Source of the DNA: an uncultured Lachnoclostridium sp.
GTDB lineage: Bacteria > Bacillota > Clostridia > Lachnospirales > Lachnospiraceae
DNA: 63,342 bases
Assembly: GCA_947369165.1 (NCBI GenBank)
Contig: CANBKJ010000007.1
Span: 1-63,342, forward strand
Reading direction: 5' to 3'
Shown here: one piece after another, positions 53,087-61,539 of the stretch
Layout: each line of letters begins with the position of its first letter
How positions within the stretch are numbered: the first letter of the stretch is position 1
Translations under genes and position numbers: made by a program
The notes under the pieces: model-generated
Told to the model about the DNA's origin: nothing
Seen by the model: the letters and a program-made list of their open reading frames with translations, nothing else
The model's database searches: none

Positions 53087-54742
53087 ATGACATGCAAGGA
53101 GGCAATTTATTCGGATAATGTGCTGGACTATATTTTGAGTTATTATCGAGATACTGAGTTTGTTCAGCAGCGATACGATCCCATCTGTATTACTGAGATA
53201 GATAATTATAGAGCTGTTATCTATAAGGAAGAAGAAAAAATAAATAGCGAGAGTATAGGCAGATTTGGCTATGGGGCGATACCCCATGTGTATGGACTGA
53301 TGTCAGAGGCGGCACTGGAGGCGACCGGGGTGCTGAAGATACGCAGACAACCTTATCTGGACCTGTACGGACAGAATTTCCTTGTTGGCATTGTAGACAC
53401 CGGCATTGATTTTACCCATGAGGTATTTATCAATGCGGACAATACAACAAGGATTTATTCTATTTGGGACCAGACCATCCGGGATGGAAATACGCCGGCA
53501 GATTTTGAGTATGGCAGGGAGTATACCGAAGAGGAGATCAATGCCGCCCTGGCGGATGAGGAACCGTTGTCACGGCTTCCCTCTCGTGACGATAATGGGC
53601 ATGGTACCTTTCTGGCTGGAGTGGCAGCAGGAAATGAGGTGCCGGAAAAAGATTTTTCCGGTGTGGCACCCCTCTCCCAGCTTGTGGTGGTCAAATGCAA
53701 GGAGGCTAAGAGCAGCTACCGTGAATTCTACCGTGTTCCCGGCAACATGCCCTGTTATCAGGAAAATGATATCATGTGCGGAATTTCTTATATCCTGCGA
53801 AAGGCTAGAGAGCTTGGAAAGCAGGCGGCGATCTGTATTGGGATGGGCTCAAATCTGGGAAATCACGAAGGGGAGACCCCTCTCTGTAATATGATCGATT
53901 ATCTTAACATGCTGCCAGGGGTGAGTATCGTTACATGTGCCGGAAACGAGGGAAATGCCGGACATCATTATCTGATTACTCAGGAATATGAGGAGATTTC
54001 TATTAATGTAGAAAAGTCCTCCCTGGGATTTGTGGCGGAGCTCTGGTGGAGAACACCAGGCTCCCTTCAGTTTGACGTCGTTGCTCCCGGGGGAAATACT
54101 CTTGGCATTACCCGGGCGGCGGCGTATATCCGTGAAAGGCACCGGTTTGTCGTGGAAAATACCACATTGGAGGTGATCGGAGGGGAGATACAGCAGCAGG
54201 CTAGGGACCAGGTGGTCATGTTCCGGTTTGAAAACAGCAAGGCAGGAGTTTGGAAAATCCGCATATATACCACTGAGCCCAATATACGGTATCATATGTG
54301 GCTTCCAATCACCCAGTTTTTGGAGGGAGATACTTATTTTGTAAAACCCGATCCGGACATTACGATCTGTGAACCGGGGAACAGCCGGCGCTCGATCTGC
54401 ATGTCCGCATACAATCCCGTAGACGAAGCCTTTTTTATTCAGGCGAGCCGGGGATTTACCCCCAACGGAACCATTAAGCCGGACGTGACAGCACCGGGCG
54501 TAAACATTTATGGTCCCCTGCCAAAAAATAATTACGGAACGATGACGGGAACCAGCGTGGCAGCGGCGGTCACAACAGGAATCGCGGCGCTGTTTATGCA
54601 GGAGTATTCTAATTATGCCATCAGCGGAAACTCGGTCAGGGAGCTTTTGATCCGGGGAGCTGAGAGACGGGGGGAAGAATTTCCCAGCCGGGAATGGGGA
54701 TACGGTACGGTGGATGCCTATGAGAGCATTACCTTTGAATAG
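53087..54742 (+). CDS. S8-family serine peptidase (Csp-like)
   Basis: 551 residues from ATG 53087 (AGGAGA upstream; an earlier ATG at 53063 has no good Shine-Dalgarno). No signal peptide. Catalytic triad D104 (GIVDTGIDF), H172 (DDNGHGTFLAG) and S490 (MTGTSVAAAVTTG) plus the oxyanion Asn (CAGNEGNAGHH) are complete, with a large insert between His and Ser. This architecture matches the Clostridial CspABC-like germination peptidases and related subtilases common in Lachnospiraceae. Active-site residues suggest it is enzymatically competent; a link to spores cannot be shown here. Confidence 0.9.
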   Translation: MTCKEAIYSDNVLDYILSYYRDTEFVQQRYDPICITEIDNYRAVIYKEEEKINSESIGRFGYGAIPHVYGLMSEAALEATGVLKIRRQPYLDLYGQNFLVGIVDTGIDFTHEVFINADNTTRIYSIWDQTIRDGNTPADFEYGREYTEEEINAALADEEPLSRLPSRDDNGHGTFLAGVAAGNEVPEKDFSGVAPLSQLVVVKCKEAKSSYREFYRVPGNMPCYQENDIMCGISYILRKARELGKQAAICIGMGSNLGNHEGETPLCNMIDYLNMLPGVSIVTCAGNEGNAGHHYLITQEYEEISINVEKSSLGFVAELWWRTPGSLQFDVVAPGGNTLGITRAAAYIRERHRFVVENTTLEVIGGEIQQQARDQVVMFRFENSKAGVWKIRIYTTEPNIRYHMWLPITQFLEGDTYFVKPDPDITICEPGNSRRSICMSAYNPVDEAFFIQASRGFTPNGTIKPDVTAPGVNIYGPLPKNNYGTMTGTSVAAAVTTGIAALFMQEYSNYAISGNSVRELLIRGAERRGEEFPSREWGYGTVDAYESITFE

Positions 54743-54840
54743 TCTGACGTCGTAAATATATAAAAAGTTTCTGGGTTCTTGCTTGTTTGGCAGAAAATGA
54801 TTATAATGGAAGACAGGATGTACAGAAGGAGGAGACAGAG

Positions 54841-56040
54841 ATGATTTCAAAGCAGATGGAAAAACTGGTACATGGAAGTTCCGTGATCCGTGCCATGTTT
54901 GAAGAGGGAAAAAAGATGGCGGAGAAGTACGGTGCCGAGAATGTCTATGACTTCAGCCTGGGAAATCCCAGTGTAGAACCGCCGGAGGAAGTAAAGCGGG
55001 CGATGCTGGATGTGATTCAGGAAGAAGACCCCGGCACGCTGCACGGTTATATGAGCAATTCTGGATTTGAGGATGTGAGGGACCGGATCGCCGGTCACTT
55101 AAACCGGAATTTCGGTACCCATTTTACCAGGGATCATATTGTTATGACCGTGGGAGCAGCAGGCGGATTGAATGTGATACTGAAAACCCTTCTTGATCCC
55201 GGTGATGAGGTCATCGTCTTCGCCCCATTTTTTGGAGAATATAACAACTACGTGGCAAATGCAGGCGGCAGGGTGGTAGTGGTTCCACCAGATACCAGTA
55301 CTTTTATGCCGGACCTGGAAGAGCTTGAAAAACGCATCAGCCAGAGGACCAGAGCTGTCCTGATTAATACACCGAACAACCCGACGGGAGTTGTATATTC
55401 CGAGCAGACACTGAAGGATCTGGCGGCTGTTCTGGAAAAGAAGCAGGGGGAGTTTGGCACGGACATCTATCTGATCTCTGATGAGCCCTACCGGGAGCTG
55501 GTTTACGGAGACATAGAAGTGCCTTATGTGACGAAATATTATAATAATACCATTGTAGGATACTCATACAGCAAGTCGCTGTCCCTTCCGGGAGAGCGCA
55601 TCGGTTATCTTGTCATCCCGGAGGAGGTGGCAGATTATGAGCAGGTAGCGGCGGCCGCAAATGTCGCCACCCGTATCCTCGGCTTTGTGAATGCCCCTTC
55701 CTTTCAGCAGAAGGTCATTGCCCGCTGTGTGGGTGCCAGGGTGGATGTGGCAGTATATGACAAAAACCGCAGGGTGCTGGTGGAAAAGCTGAGAGATTAT
55801 GGTTACCAGTGCGCCAGCCCCGACGGAGCCTTTTATCTTTTCGTCAAGTCTCTGGAGCCGGATGATGCTGCCTTTGTGGCAAAAGCCAAGGAATTCAATC
55901 TCCTGCTGGTGCCGGGAAGTTCTTTTGCTTGTGCCGGCTATGTGAGGATCGCTTATTGCGTGGATCATGAAATGATCCTTCGCGCCCTGCCCGCCTTTGA
56001 AAAACTGGCAGAGGTTTACCGAATGGAGGAGAAAATGTGA
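54841..56040 (+). CDS. pyridoxal-phosphate aminotransferase (class I/II)
   Basis: 399 residues from ATG 54841 (AAGGAGGAG upstream). Fold-type I transaminase motifs: VYDFSLGNPSVEPP, INTPNNPTGVVYS (PLP-binding Asn), YLISDEPYRELVYG (Asp/Tyr) and the PLP-lysine in YSYSKSLSLPGERIGY. Substrate is not defined by motif; the GSSFACAGYVRIAYCV end fits the aspartate/alanine or general class I group. It overlaps hisC by 4 bp, so the two are coupled, which hints at amino-acid metabolism. Confidence 0.88.
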   Translation: MISKQMEKLVHGSSVIRAMFEEGKKMAEKYGAENVYDFSLGNPSVEPPEEVKRAMLDVIQEEDPGTLHGYMSNSGFEDVRDRIAGHLNRNFGTHFTRDHIVMTVGAAGGLNVILKTLLDPGDEVIVFAPFFGEYNNYVANAGGRVVVVPPDTSTFMPDLEELEKRISQRTRAVLINTPNNPTGVVYSEQTLKDLAAVLEKKQGEFGTDIYLISDEPYRELVYGDIEVPYVTKYYNNTIVGYSYSKSLSLPGERIGYLVIPEEVADYEQVAAAANVATRILGFVNAPSFQQKVIARCVGARVDVAVYDKNRRVLVEKLRDYGYQCASPDGAFYLFVKSLEPDDAAFVAKAKEFNLLLVPGSSFACAGYVRIAYCVDHEMILRALPAFEKLAEVYRMEEKM

Positions 56041-57101
56041 ATAGTACAAAGAAATGGGCCGCCAATGTCCGGAAGGTGACACCTTATGTTCCGGGTGAGC
56101 AGCCCCAGGAAAAAAATATCATCAAACTGAATACCAATGAGAATCCATATGCACCCTCGCCCAAAGTATTTGAGGCCCACCAGAAGATGGATGTGGGCCG
56201 TTTTGCTCTGTATCCGGAGCTTTCTGCCGCATCCCTTACGGCTGCGCTGGCAGAGTATCACGGCATTTCAGACAAAGAAGTTTTTGTGGGGGTTGGTTCG
56301 GATGACGTGCTGTCCCTGGCATTCCTCACCTTCTTTAATTCCGGGAAGCCGGTGCTGTTTCCCGATATCACCTATTCTTTTTACCCTGTGTGGGCAGAGG
56401 TCTACCGGATTCCTTATGAGTGCCCCCACATCAGGGAGGATTTTACCATAGATCCGGCAGATTACAAAGGAGATAACGGCGGTGTGGTGATCGCCAATCC
56501 CAATGCGCCCACATCGATATCTATGGCAGCTTCTCAGGTAGAGGAGATCATTCAGGCAAATGCTGATGTTGTGGTGATCATAGATGAGGCATATGTGGAC
56601 TTTGGCGGTGAGACGGTACTTCCCCTGATTCAGAAATACGATAATCTGCTGGTGGTGCGCACCTACTCAAAATCCCGCTCCATGGCGGGGATGCGAATTG
56701 GTTATGCCATGGGAAATGAAGCGCTGATCCAGGCGATGAATGATGTAAAAGAATCCATCAATTCCTACACCATGAATACAGAGTCTATCCGCATCGGGGC
56801 AGCAGCACTGGAGGATGAGGATTATTTTCAGGAAAATCTGAAAAAGGTCATGGCGACGAGAGGGCGCACGAAAGAGGCGCTGGAGACGCTGGGATTTGAT
56901 GTAAAAGATTCCTGTACCAATTTTTTATTTGCCGCCCATGAATCGGTTCCGGCAAAGGAAATATTTGAAGCGCTGAAAGGCCGGGGAATCTATGTGAGGT
57001 ATTTTAATAAAGAAAAGATCAGTAATTATCTCCGCATCACCATCGGGACAGATGAACAGATGGACTTGTTTCTGCGGGCAGTGGAGGCAATCTTACATTA
57101 G
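56037..57101 (+). CDS. hisC: histidinol-phosphate aminotransferase
   Basis: 354 residues from GTG 56037 overlapping the previous stop. Motifs: IIKLNTNENPYAPSPKVFEA (the HisC N-terminal signature), VGSDDVLSLAFLTFF, VVIIDEAYVDFGGETVL, and the PLP-lysine in RTYSKSRSMAGMRIGYAM. It makes histidinol phosphate from imidazole-acetol phosphate. No other his genes are adjacent, so it may also serve aromatic transamination. Its stop codon lies inside a perfect TTAGCTCGACGG palindrome and is followed by a terminator. Confidence 0.92.
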   Translation: MNSTKKWAANVRKVTPYVPGEQPQEKNIIKLNTNENPYAPSPKVFEAHQKMDVGRFALYPELSAASLTAALAEYHGISDKEVFVGVGSDDVLSLAFLTFFNSGKPVLFPDITYSFYPVWAEVYRIPYECPHIREDFTIDPADYKGDNGGVVIANPNAPTSISMAASQVEEIIQANADVVVIIDEAYVDFGGETVLPLIQKYDNLLVVRTYSKSRSMAGMRIGYAMGNEALIQAMNDVKESINSYTMNTESIRIGAAALEDEDYFQENLKKVMATRGRTKEALETLGFDVKDSCTNFLFAAHESVPAKEIFEALKGRGIYVRYFNKEKISNYLRITIGTDEQMDLFLRAVEAILH

Positions 57102-57123
57102 CTCGACGGCACCGTCGAGCTAA
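57098..57123. repeat. perfect TTAGCTCGACGG palindrome at the hisC stop
   Basis: TTAGCTCGACGG (57098-57109), CA, CCGTCGAGCTAA (57112-57123): a 12-bp perfect inverted repeat whose TAG (57099-57101) is the hisC stop codon. The best example of the dispersed family. Confidence 0.8.
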
Positions 57124-57131
57124 GAGATCAG

Positions 57132-57157
57132 GAGCGTTTTTCGGAACGCTCTTTTTT
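57132..57157 (+). terminator. intrinsic terminator after hisC
   Basis: GAGCGTT (57132-57138) pairs with AACGCTC (57145-57151), followed by TTTTTT. Confidence 0.85.
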
Positions 57158-57203
57158 CTTTTCCATATAATAGTGTTAAAATAAACTTTGGGGTAAAACT
57201 GCG

Positions 57204-57848
57204 ATGCGGGAGAGAAGAGAGATCGAGGGAATTGATGTGAGCCATTGGGAGGGAGACATAGACTTTCGGGAGGTAAAGCGGGACGGCATACGATTTGTCT
57301 ATATCAAATCCAGTGAGGGTGATACATATATCGACCCAGACTTTGAACGCAACTACCGGGAGGCGAGAAAGGCGAGACTCAAGATCGGTTTTTATCACTA
57401 TGTGACAGCGCGGACCGTAGAGGCGGCTAGAAATGAGGCGAGGCACTTTGCGGATGTAATACAGGGGAAAAGATACCAGGGGCGGCCGGTCATGGATTTT
57501 GAATCCTTTGGCAGTCTCTCCAAAGAGCAGATCAATGAGATTTCACTTGCGTTTCTTCAGGAGGTTAGGGAGGCGACGGGAAAACCGGTGGCGATCTACA
57601 GCGATGCGAACAATGCCAAAAATACCTTTGATGTAAGATTGTCGGTATATCCGCTCTGGATCGCCCAGTATGGAACTTCCCGTCCTGAAATGCAGAACCA
57701 CTGGAGGCAGTGGAGCGGCTGGCAGTATACCGACCGGGGACGTGTCCGGGGTATCAGCGGCACCGTGGACCGGAATGTATTCACAGAGGAGATGCTGGTG
57801 TTCCGGGGAGCCGTGATGAAGGATAAGAACGAAGAAGACTGTGATTAA
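57204..57848 (+). CDS. GH25-type lysozyme
   Basis: 214 residues, no signal peptide. GH25 motifs: IEGIDVSHWEGDIDFREVK (catalytic Asp), FVYIKSSEGDTYIDPDFERN, KIGFYHYVTARTVEAARNEA, VMDFES (catalytic Asp/Glu) and YPLWIAQYG. It hydrolyses the glycan of peptidoglycan. The lack of a signal and the position before a tRNA cluster and accessory zone could mean phage origin or a non-classical exit route; its codon use does not stand out by eye. ATG start without a strong Shine-Dalgarno (GGGGTAAA upstream). Confidence 0.88.
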   Translation: MRERREIEGIDVSHWEGDIDFREVKRDGIRFVYIKSSEGDTYIDPDFERNYREARKARLKIGFYHYVTARTVEAARNEARHFADVIQGKRYQGRPVMDFESFGSLSKEQINEISLAFLQEVREATGKPVAIYSDANNAKNTFDVRLSVYPLWIAQYGTSRPEMQNHWRQWSGWQYTDRGRVRGISGTVDRNVFTEEMLVFRGAVMKDKNEEDCD

Positions 57849-57881
57849 AAAATCTGGCTGCAAATCGTAGTTTAGTAAATG

Positions 57882-57935
57882 AAAAAGAGCAAAATCATCT
57901 ATTTGTGAGATCACAAAGATAATTTTGCTCTTTTT
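57882..57935. terminator. long bidirectional terminator
   Basis: GAGCAAAAT...TTTGTGA (from 57887) pairs with TCACAAA...ATTTTGCTC, a stem of about 20 bp with small bulges, flanked by AAAAA and TTTTT. It separates the lysozyme gene from the minus-strand tRNA cluster. Confidence 0.85.
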
Positions 57936-57962
57936 GTCCTGCGTGACTTGCAATAAGCCATA

Positions 57963-58034
57963 CTGGGCTAGCTGGATTTGAACCAGCGAATGTAGGAGTC
58001 AAAGTCCTATGCCTTACCCCTTGGCGATAGCCCA
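57963..58034 (-). tRNA. tRNA-Gln (TTG)
   Basis: Minus strand. Acceptor TGGGCTA/TAGCCCA pairs fully, discriminator G, anticodon loop CTTTGAC gives anticodon TTG, and the T arm is GCTGGTTCAAATCCAGC. First from the left of three tRNA genes on this strand. Confidence 0.93.
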
Positions 58035-58059
58035 ACATCCTACATTAATGATAGGAAAG

Positions 58060-58134
58060 GGTGGGTAATGGGATTCGAACCCACGGCCTTCAGAGCCACA
58101 ATCTGACGCGCTAACCAACTGCGCTATACCCACC
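58060..58134 (-). tRNA. tRNA-His (GTG)
   Basis: Minus strand. Acceptor GTGGGTA/TACCCAC with the extra G(-1) opposite C73 that marks tRNA-His; anticodon loop TTGTGGC gives GTG; T arm GTGGGTTCGAATCCCAT. Confidence 0.93.
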
Positions 58135-58165
58135 ATATATGAGATAAGGCAAGCTCAATCTCAAA

Positions 58166-58239
<74 letters not shown>

Positions 58240-58608
58240 ACAATCTATTGGAATATAGTGCTGATCTATCAAATCAGTACCTTAAAAATACTATCATAAA
58301 AAAATGGACATGTCAAGAAAAATTTTAAAGGATTCCCTGATCTTTGTTTCCGTGGCAGGATTTCCTCAGTCTGCTTTAAATTTTACTGCGTCCAGACATA
58401 GAAAAAAGCGGGTGATGGGAATCGAATTCTTACCCCTCGCTCGAAATACCGATAAAAAGGAGGTTTCCGACATCTCATCACCGCATCGTACCAAAACCGT
58501 ACCAGATTGGTACGAAAAACACATCTGATGTCATATCTGGTACATCCCCCCTGCCAGCTTATTCAATGCCAAGTCATCCATTTGCATTGCTTCTTCTGTA
58601 TATTCCCC
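58240..58608. other. gap with no gene; tRNA-like fragment
   Basis: No credible CDS in about 370 bp. The stretch at about 58408-58436 (GGTGATGGGAATCGAATTC) reads on the minus strand like the T-arm and 3' end of a tRNA, with no matching 5' half. It may be an att-site remnant of an integrated element, marking the edge of the accessory zone to the right. Confidence 0.35.
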
Positions 58609-58824
58609 TCAGTTCATATGGTACTCTTTCAAAATCTCTATAAAATCCCATACAGATTTCCCAGCCAGTTCGGCAGCTTTTTCCAAAGTAAGAGTCTTAG
58701 AAGCAAATAAACCAAGCACCAGTGAAAGATTGGTTTTATCAGAAACAGTTTCTCCTTCCTTAATCGTACATATGTAAGGAACAAGTTCCTGCGATATTTT
58801 TATATCCGTTACCATTGTATCCAT
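58609..58824 (-). CDS. UPF0175-like antitoxin family protein
   Basis: 71 residues from ATG 58824 (AAGGAGGG 7 nt upstream). LSLVLGLFASKTLTLEKAAE followed by LAGKSVWDFIEILKEYH matches the UPF0175 family, small helix-turn-helix proteins often paired with PIN toxins (VapB-like). Its own toxin is not directly adjacent; a frameshifted PIN gene lies about 150 bp upstream on the same strand. A hairpin AGAACCGC-TT-GCGGTTCT stands between them (about 58925-58942). Confidence 0.7.
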   Translation of the reverse strand: MDTMVTDIKISQELVPYICTIKEGETVSDKTNLSLVLGLFASKTLTLEKAAELAGKSVWDFIEILKEYHMN

Positions 58825-58978
58825 AGAAATCCCTCCTTGCGTCAAACCGCATCCTATATTCCTTCCATGTAATTATAGTATACCATAGTTTGCACATGAT
58901 TTCTGTGCATAACTTATGTTGCGAAGAACCGCTTGCGGTTCTGTGACCTTAAAATGACTTTTCAACTTCTCCCTATTT

Positions 58979-59385
58979 ATAGTTTTTTAGGAAATCCGTT
59001 GGAAGAATGGCAGGAATCTCAGAATTAATATAGTCATCTACATTTCTTGTTATGATATACTGGGCATTAATCCCCTTTGCACATCTGTCCTGTAAACAAT
59101 CTTCAAAATCCCGAAACTCTTTCATATTTTAATAGCTTTGATTATTTCCTCATGACTGGCACCAGTTACTCGCAAAAAATGACAAATATCAGATAACCAT
59201 TTCCTTCTCTTACTGTCAGGAATTTTCCGTAATATATACCAGAGATTAGGAATCGAATGAAAAGCAATATATCCCATTAATTCTCGATTTGCGCACTTTG
59301 TCATAACTTCCGATGACGCTTGATAAAATGGTTCTCTCGTCAACAAAAAATCTATTATTATATTTATATCAATCAATACTACCAT
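58979..59385 (-). pseudogene. PIN-domain toxin, frameshifted
   Basis: The N-terminal frame (59385 to 59122) encodes VVLIDINIIIDFLLTREPFY and ELMGYIAFHSIPNLWYILRK, a PIN domain with an Asp near the start, and stops after KAIKI. A one-base shift at an A run (about 59124-59130) restores MKEFRDFEDCLQDRCAKGIN and YIITRNVDDYINSEIP, the usual C-terminal PIN acidic residues and end, to about 58979. The joined protein of about 136 residues is of VapC size. It should be an RNase toxin; in its present form it is inactive unless frameshifting occurs. Confidence 0.75.
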
Positions 59386-59634
59386 ACCGCTCTTTACGTG
59401 CCTCCTCTAACTCTTTGTCTAGTCAAAATCTTCTGGCAAATAGTTCCATATCTCCATTCTTGCTTCATCCAGCCGATGAAATGCCTGTAACCCTTCATCA
59501 TTGCTTAATATCCGTGCAGTCTCTTTTTCTATATTTTTAGGCATAAGCCTTTGTATAATTTCAATCAAAAAACTGACATTATCATCCGATAAGTCATGTA
59601 TCATCTGAACAGCTTGTTCTTGTAATGCTGACAT
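59369..59634 (-). pseudogene. antitoxin partner of the PIN gene, frameshifted at its end
   Basis: From ATG 59634 (AAGGTGG upstream) the frame runs to the TAG at 59419-59421 after YLPEDFD. A one-base shift there gives DKELEEARKERYGSID and a stop at 59369, overlapping the toxin start by about 17 bp, as in intact modules. The part now translated, SALQEQAVQMIHDLSDDNVS and IEIIQRLMP, matches small antitoxins found before PIN genes in Clostridia. The C-terminus normally binds the toxin, so both partners are damaged. Confidence 0.7.
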
Positions 59635-59803
59635 AATGGACACCACCTTTCCACATCATAATAATAGTATACTCTAATTTCCCTAGTCTGTAAAATAAAA
59701 CCTCAAAAACATGAATTGGCTTTAATGGCTCATTCTCATTTGACTAAAAATACCCCAGTAAGATCCCAGCCTAAAAATTTGAGGCACAGTCAAACCTTCC
59801 CTC

Positions 59804-60043
59804 TTATGAAAATTCCATAATCAAATGTGCGGTGGATTCTATTATTTCCTGAAACTTTACAATTTCTTTATCAGAAAAACCACAAACATCCTCCCACCTA
59901 TATTCAGGCAGCCAGCAGGAAGCATGACGAAAACACACTTTTTCATCTGGGGTTTCTATATATACCTGAACAGTTCCGTCAGACTTCATCTCTGAATGAA
60001 CAATTTCTGTATTATCATTTAACGTCATAAATGGATACATCAT
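59804..60043 (-). CDS. small protein of unknown function
   Basis: 79 residues from ATG 60043 (AAAGAGGT upstream); a longer in-frame start at 60118 would add 25 residues. Sequence MMYPFMTLNDNTEIVHSEMK, VQVYIETPDEKVCFRHASCW has no known motif. Such proteins (about 80 residues, MMYPFMTLND start) recur in Lachnospiraceae accessory regions next to the retropepsin-like genes. It follows the retropepsin-like gene on the same strand by about 105 bp. Confidence 0.6.
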   Translation of the reverse strand: MMYPFMTLNDNTEIVHSEMKSDGTVQVYIETPDEKVCFRHASCWLPEYRWEDVCGFSDKEIVKFQEIIESTAHLIMEFS

Positions 60044-60147
60044 AATATCGACCTCTTTCTCCGCTGAACGAACATCACTACCTTGCTTCAAGTCGCATTC
60101 AAAGACAGCCAGCCTCACTACTACGGTGTAACAAACAAATGAATCAG

Positions 60148-60603
60148 TTACCTGCCTGCAGAATTACATAATACATGCAAATGCCCATTTCTGTCCTCTA
60201 TTTTCAAATTCCTTACATTACTTTCCCCCTGCGTCAGGGTAATATTTAACTTGTGATTTTTGTCGTCAATCTCATAAATCAAATGCTGAAACATGGTAGC
60301 ACTCAAAATAAGATTATAAGACAATTCCAGCTCATCATTAGCGATTATGTGCATATTGGGAAATATCAGTCCTCCTACTTCCAGTGTTACCTGATAGAGA
60401 TTGCCATAGGTTGTACCCCCGAACCCTGTAAAAGGGACATGCTTTCTTACCAGTGTGCCTCCCATCCCTGATACCAGCACCTCTTCTGAATCAGTCCATA
60501 CTGGAAAATATGCCCCTGTGTCTAACAAGGCGGATAATCCATTCTTTAATGCCACGACAGGTCTTTGCTGTCTGGCATCCAATCTTAATGTAAACTGTGT
60601 CAT
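60148..60603 (-). CDS. retropepsin-like aspartic protease domain protein
   Basis: 151 residues, no signal peptide or membrane segment. ALLDTGAYFPVW (Asp28 in the D-T-G-A motif), the flap-like GMGGTLVRKHVPFTGFGGT and LSYNLILSATMFQHLIYEID (the hydrophobic-hydrophobic-G-like element before the last strand) are the layout of single-domain retroviral-type aspartyl proteases, which work as homodimers. Bacterial members are poorly described. It overlaps the upstream gene by ATGA (60600-60603), so the two are translated together. No target protein is apparent. Confidence 0.7.
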   Translation of the reverse strand: MTQFTLRLDARQQRPVVALKNGLSALLDTGAYFPVWTDSEEVLVSGMGGTLVRKHVPFTGFGGTTYGNLYQVTLEVGGLIFPNMHIIANDELELSYNLILSATMFQHLIYEIDDKNHKLNITLTQGESNVRNLKIEDRNGHLHVLCNSAGR

Positions 60604-60836
60604 CCATGTACCTCCACCATGCCCATTTGGAAAACATTATCTGGTGTCGTATATCTTGAAATAATCTCGCCATCCAGCATTCGTTTTGTCAGTTCCCCTT
60701 TTGATAAATCTGTATATTTTACAACTGCCGATTCAATTGATACACCATCATCATTCAAATACCTGACTTCAACCAGACCAACCCACTGGTCAGGATATTT
60801 CGCCTGAATCTCCTGCCATGTCAACCGCTCTGCCAT
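60600..60836 (-). CDS. small protein coupled to the retropepsin-like gene
   Basis: 78 residues from ATG 60836 (AAGGCGGTGG upstream). AERLTWQEIQAKYPDQWVGL, ESAVVKYTDLSKGELTKRML and the conserved YTTPDNVFQMGMVEV. Similar small proteins occur in several phyla beside aspartyl-protease-like genes; no function is known. The 4-bp overlap with the next gene suggests a two-protein unit, possibly protein plus processing protease or a toxin-antitoxin-like pair. Confidence 0.65.
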   Translation of the reverse strand: MAERLTWQEIQAKYPDQWVGLVEVRYLNDDGVSIESAVVKYTDLSKGELTKRMLDGEIISRYTTPDNVFQMGMVEVHG

Positions 60837-60906
60837 AAAACCACCGCCTTTCAAAGGTTTTCTTACTTATTATGATAACACAATAAGAAAAATATTTCAG
60901 TATAAA

Positions 60907-60943
60907 ATTGAAAAGCTGACCATCCAAAGACAGTCAGCCTACT
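60907..60943 (-). terminator. terminator after the truncated regulator
   Basis: On the minus strand GCTGAC (from 60940) pairs with GTCAGC, followed by TTTTCAATTTT. It ends the transcript of the MarR-tail gene. Confidence 0.6.
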
Positions 60944-60949
60944 ACATCA

Positions 60950-61539
60950 TCATTCCCCCATCCACCCCGACAACATACGTTTCCCATCATACGCATCGGG
61001 GCTTAGCAACTTTTCTTCTGAAAAACACCCTTTTTCCAGCCTTGTCACTGACTTTGCCTTACAGACTATGTTATTCAGGCTGATATCCACGCACCCCCGA
61101 TTCTTTACCAGAATAACATTGATGTTTGCCGAAGCATGATAAGTCTTTATAACTGGCAAACCTGCATTGTCAGGAAAGTACCTGAAATCGACAATTCCAG
61201 CATCTGTACAAAGAACGCTGTCCTGAAACATACCCACATGGGTACTGACAGCTAGCGTATGCACCCCAGACGCATTCTTAAAATATGCCCCCAGACAGGA
61301 ACATCCTATCATTTCAAATGGGTCTGTTTCATTGTTTTTGATACCTCCTGCGTTGCTGAAAAGTTTTACAAATAGCGCCATGTTCTCGTTGAGCTGTTTC
61401 ATGCGCGCAACACCGATTTCCGCTGCGACAGATTGTTCCGCTTTTCGCAGCTCGGAAATAATGGTATCCGCGTATTTTTTTCCGCTCTCGGTAAATCGGA
61501 TCACTTTGTTCCGCTTATCTTCCGGAAGAGTGTACTAAT
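60950..61539 (-). pseudogene. MarR-type regulator tail joined to an unknown domain; 5' end lost
   Basis: The frame reads from a TAG at about 61540 through LPEDKRNKVIRFTESGKKYA and ELRKAEQSVAAEIGVARMKQ, which is the C-terminal half of a MarR winged-helix protein (the wing and dimerisation helix). It continues without break into about 120 residues with FEMIGCSCLGAYFKNASGVH and KTYHASANINVILVKNRGCV, a domain I do not recognise. The DNA-binding helix is missing because the sequence to the right is a transposase fragment, so an insertion or deletion has removed the 5' end. A GTG at 61504 could allow translation of the remainder. Confidence 0.65.
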
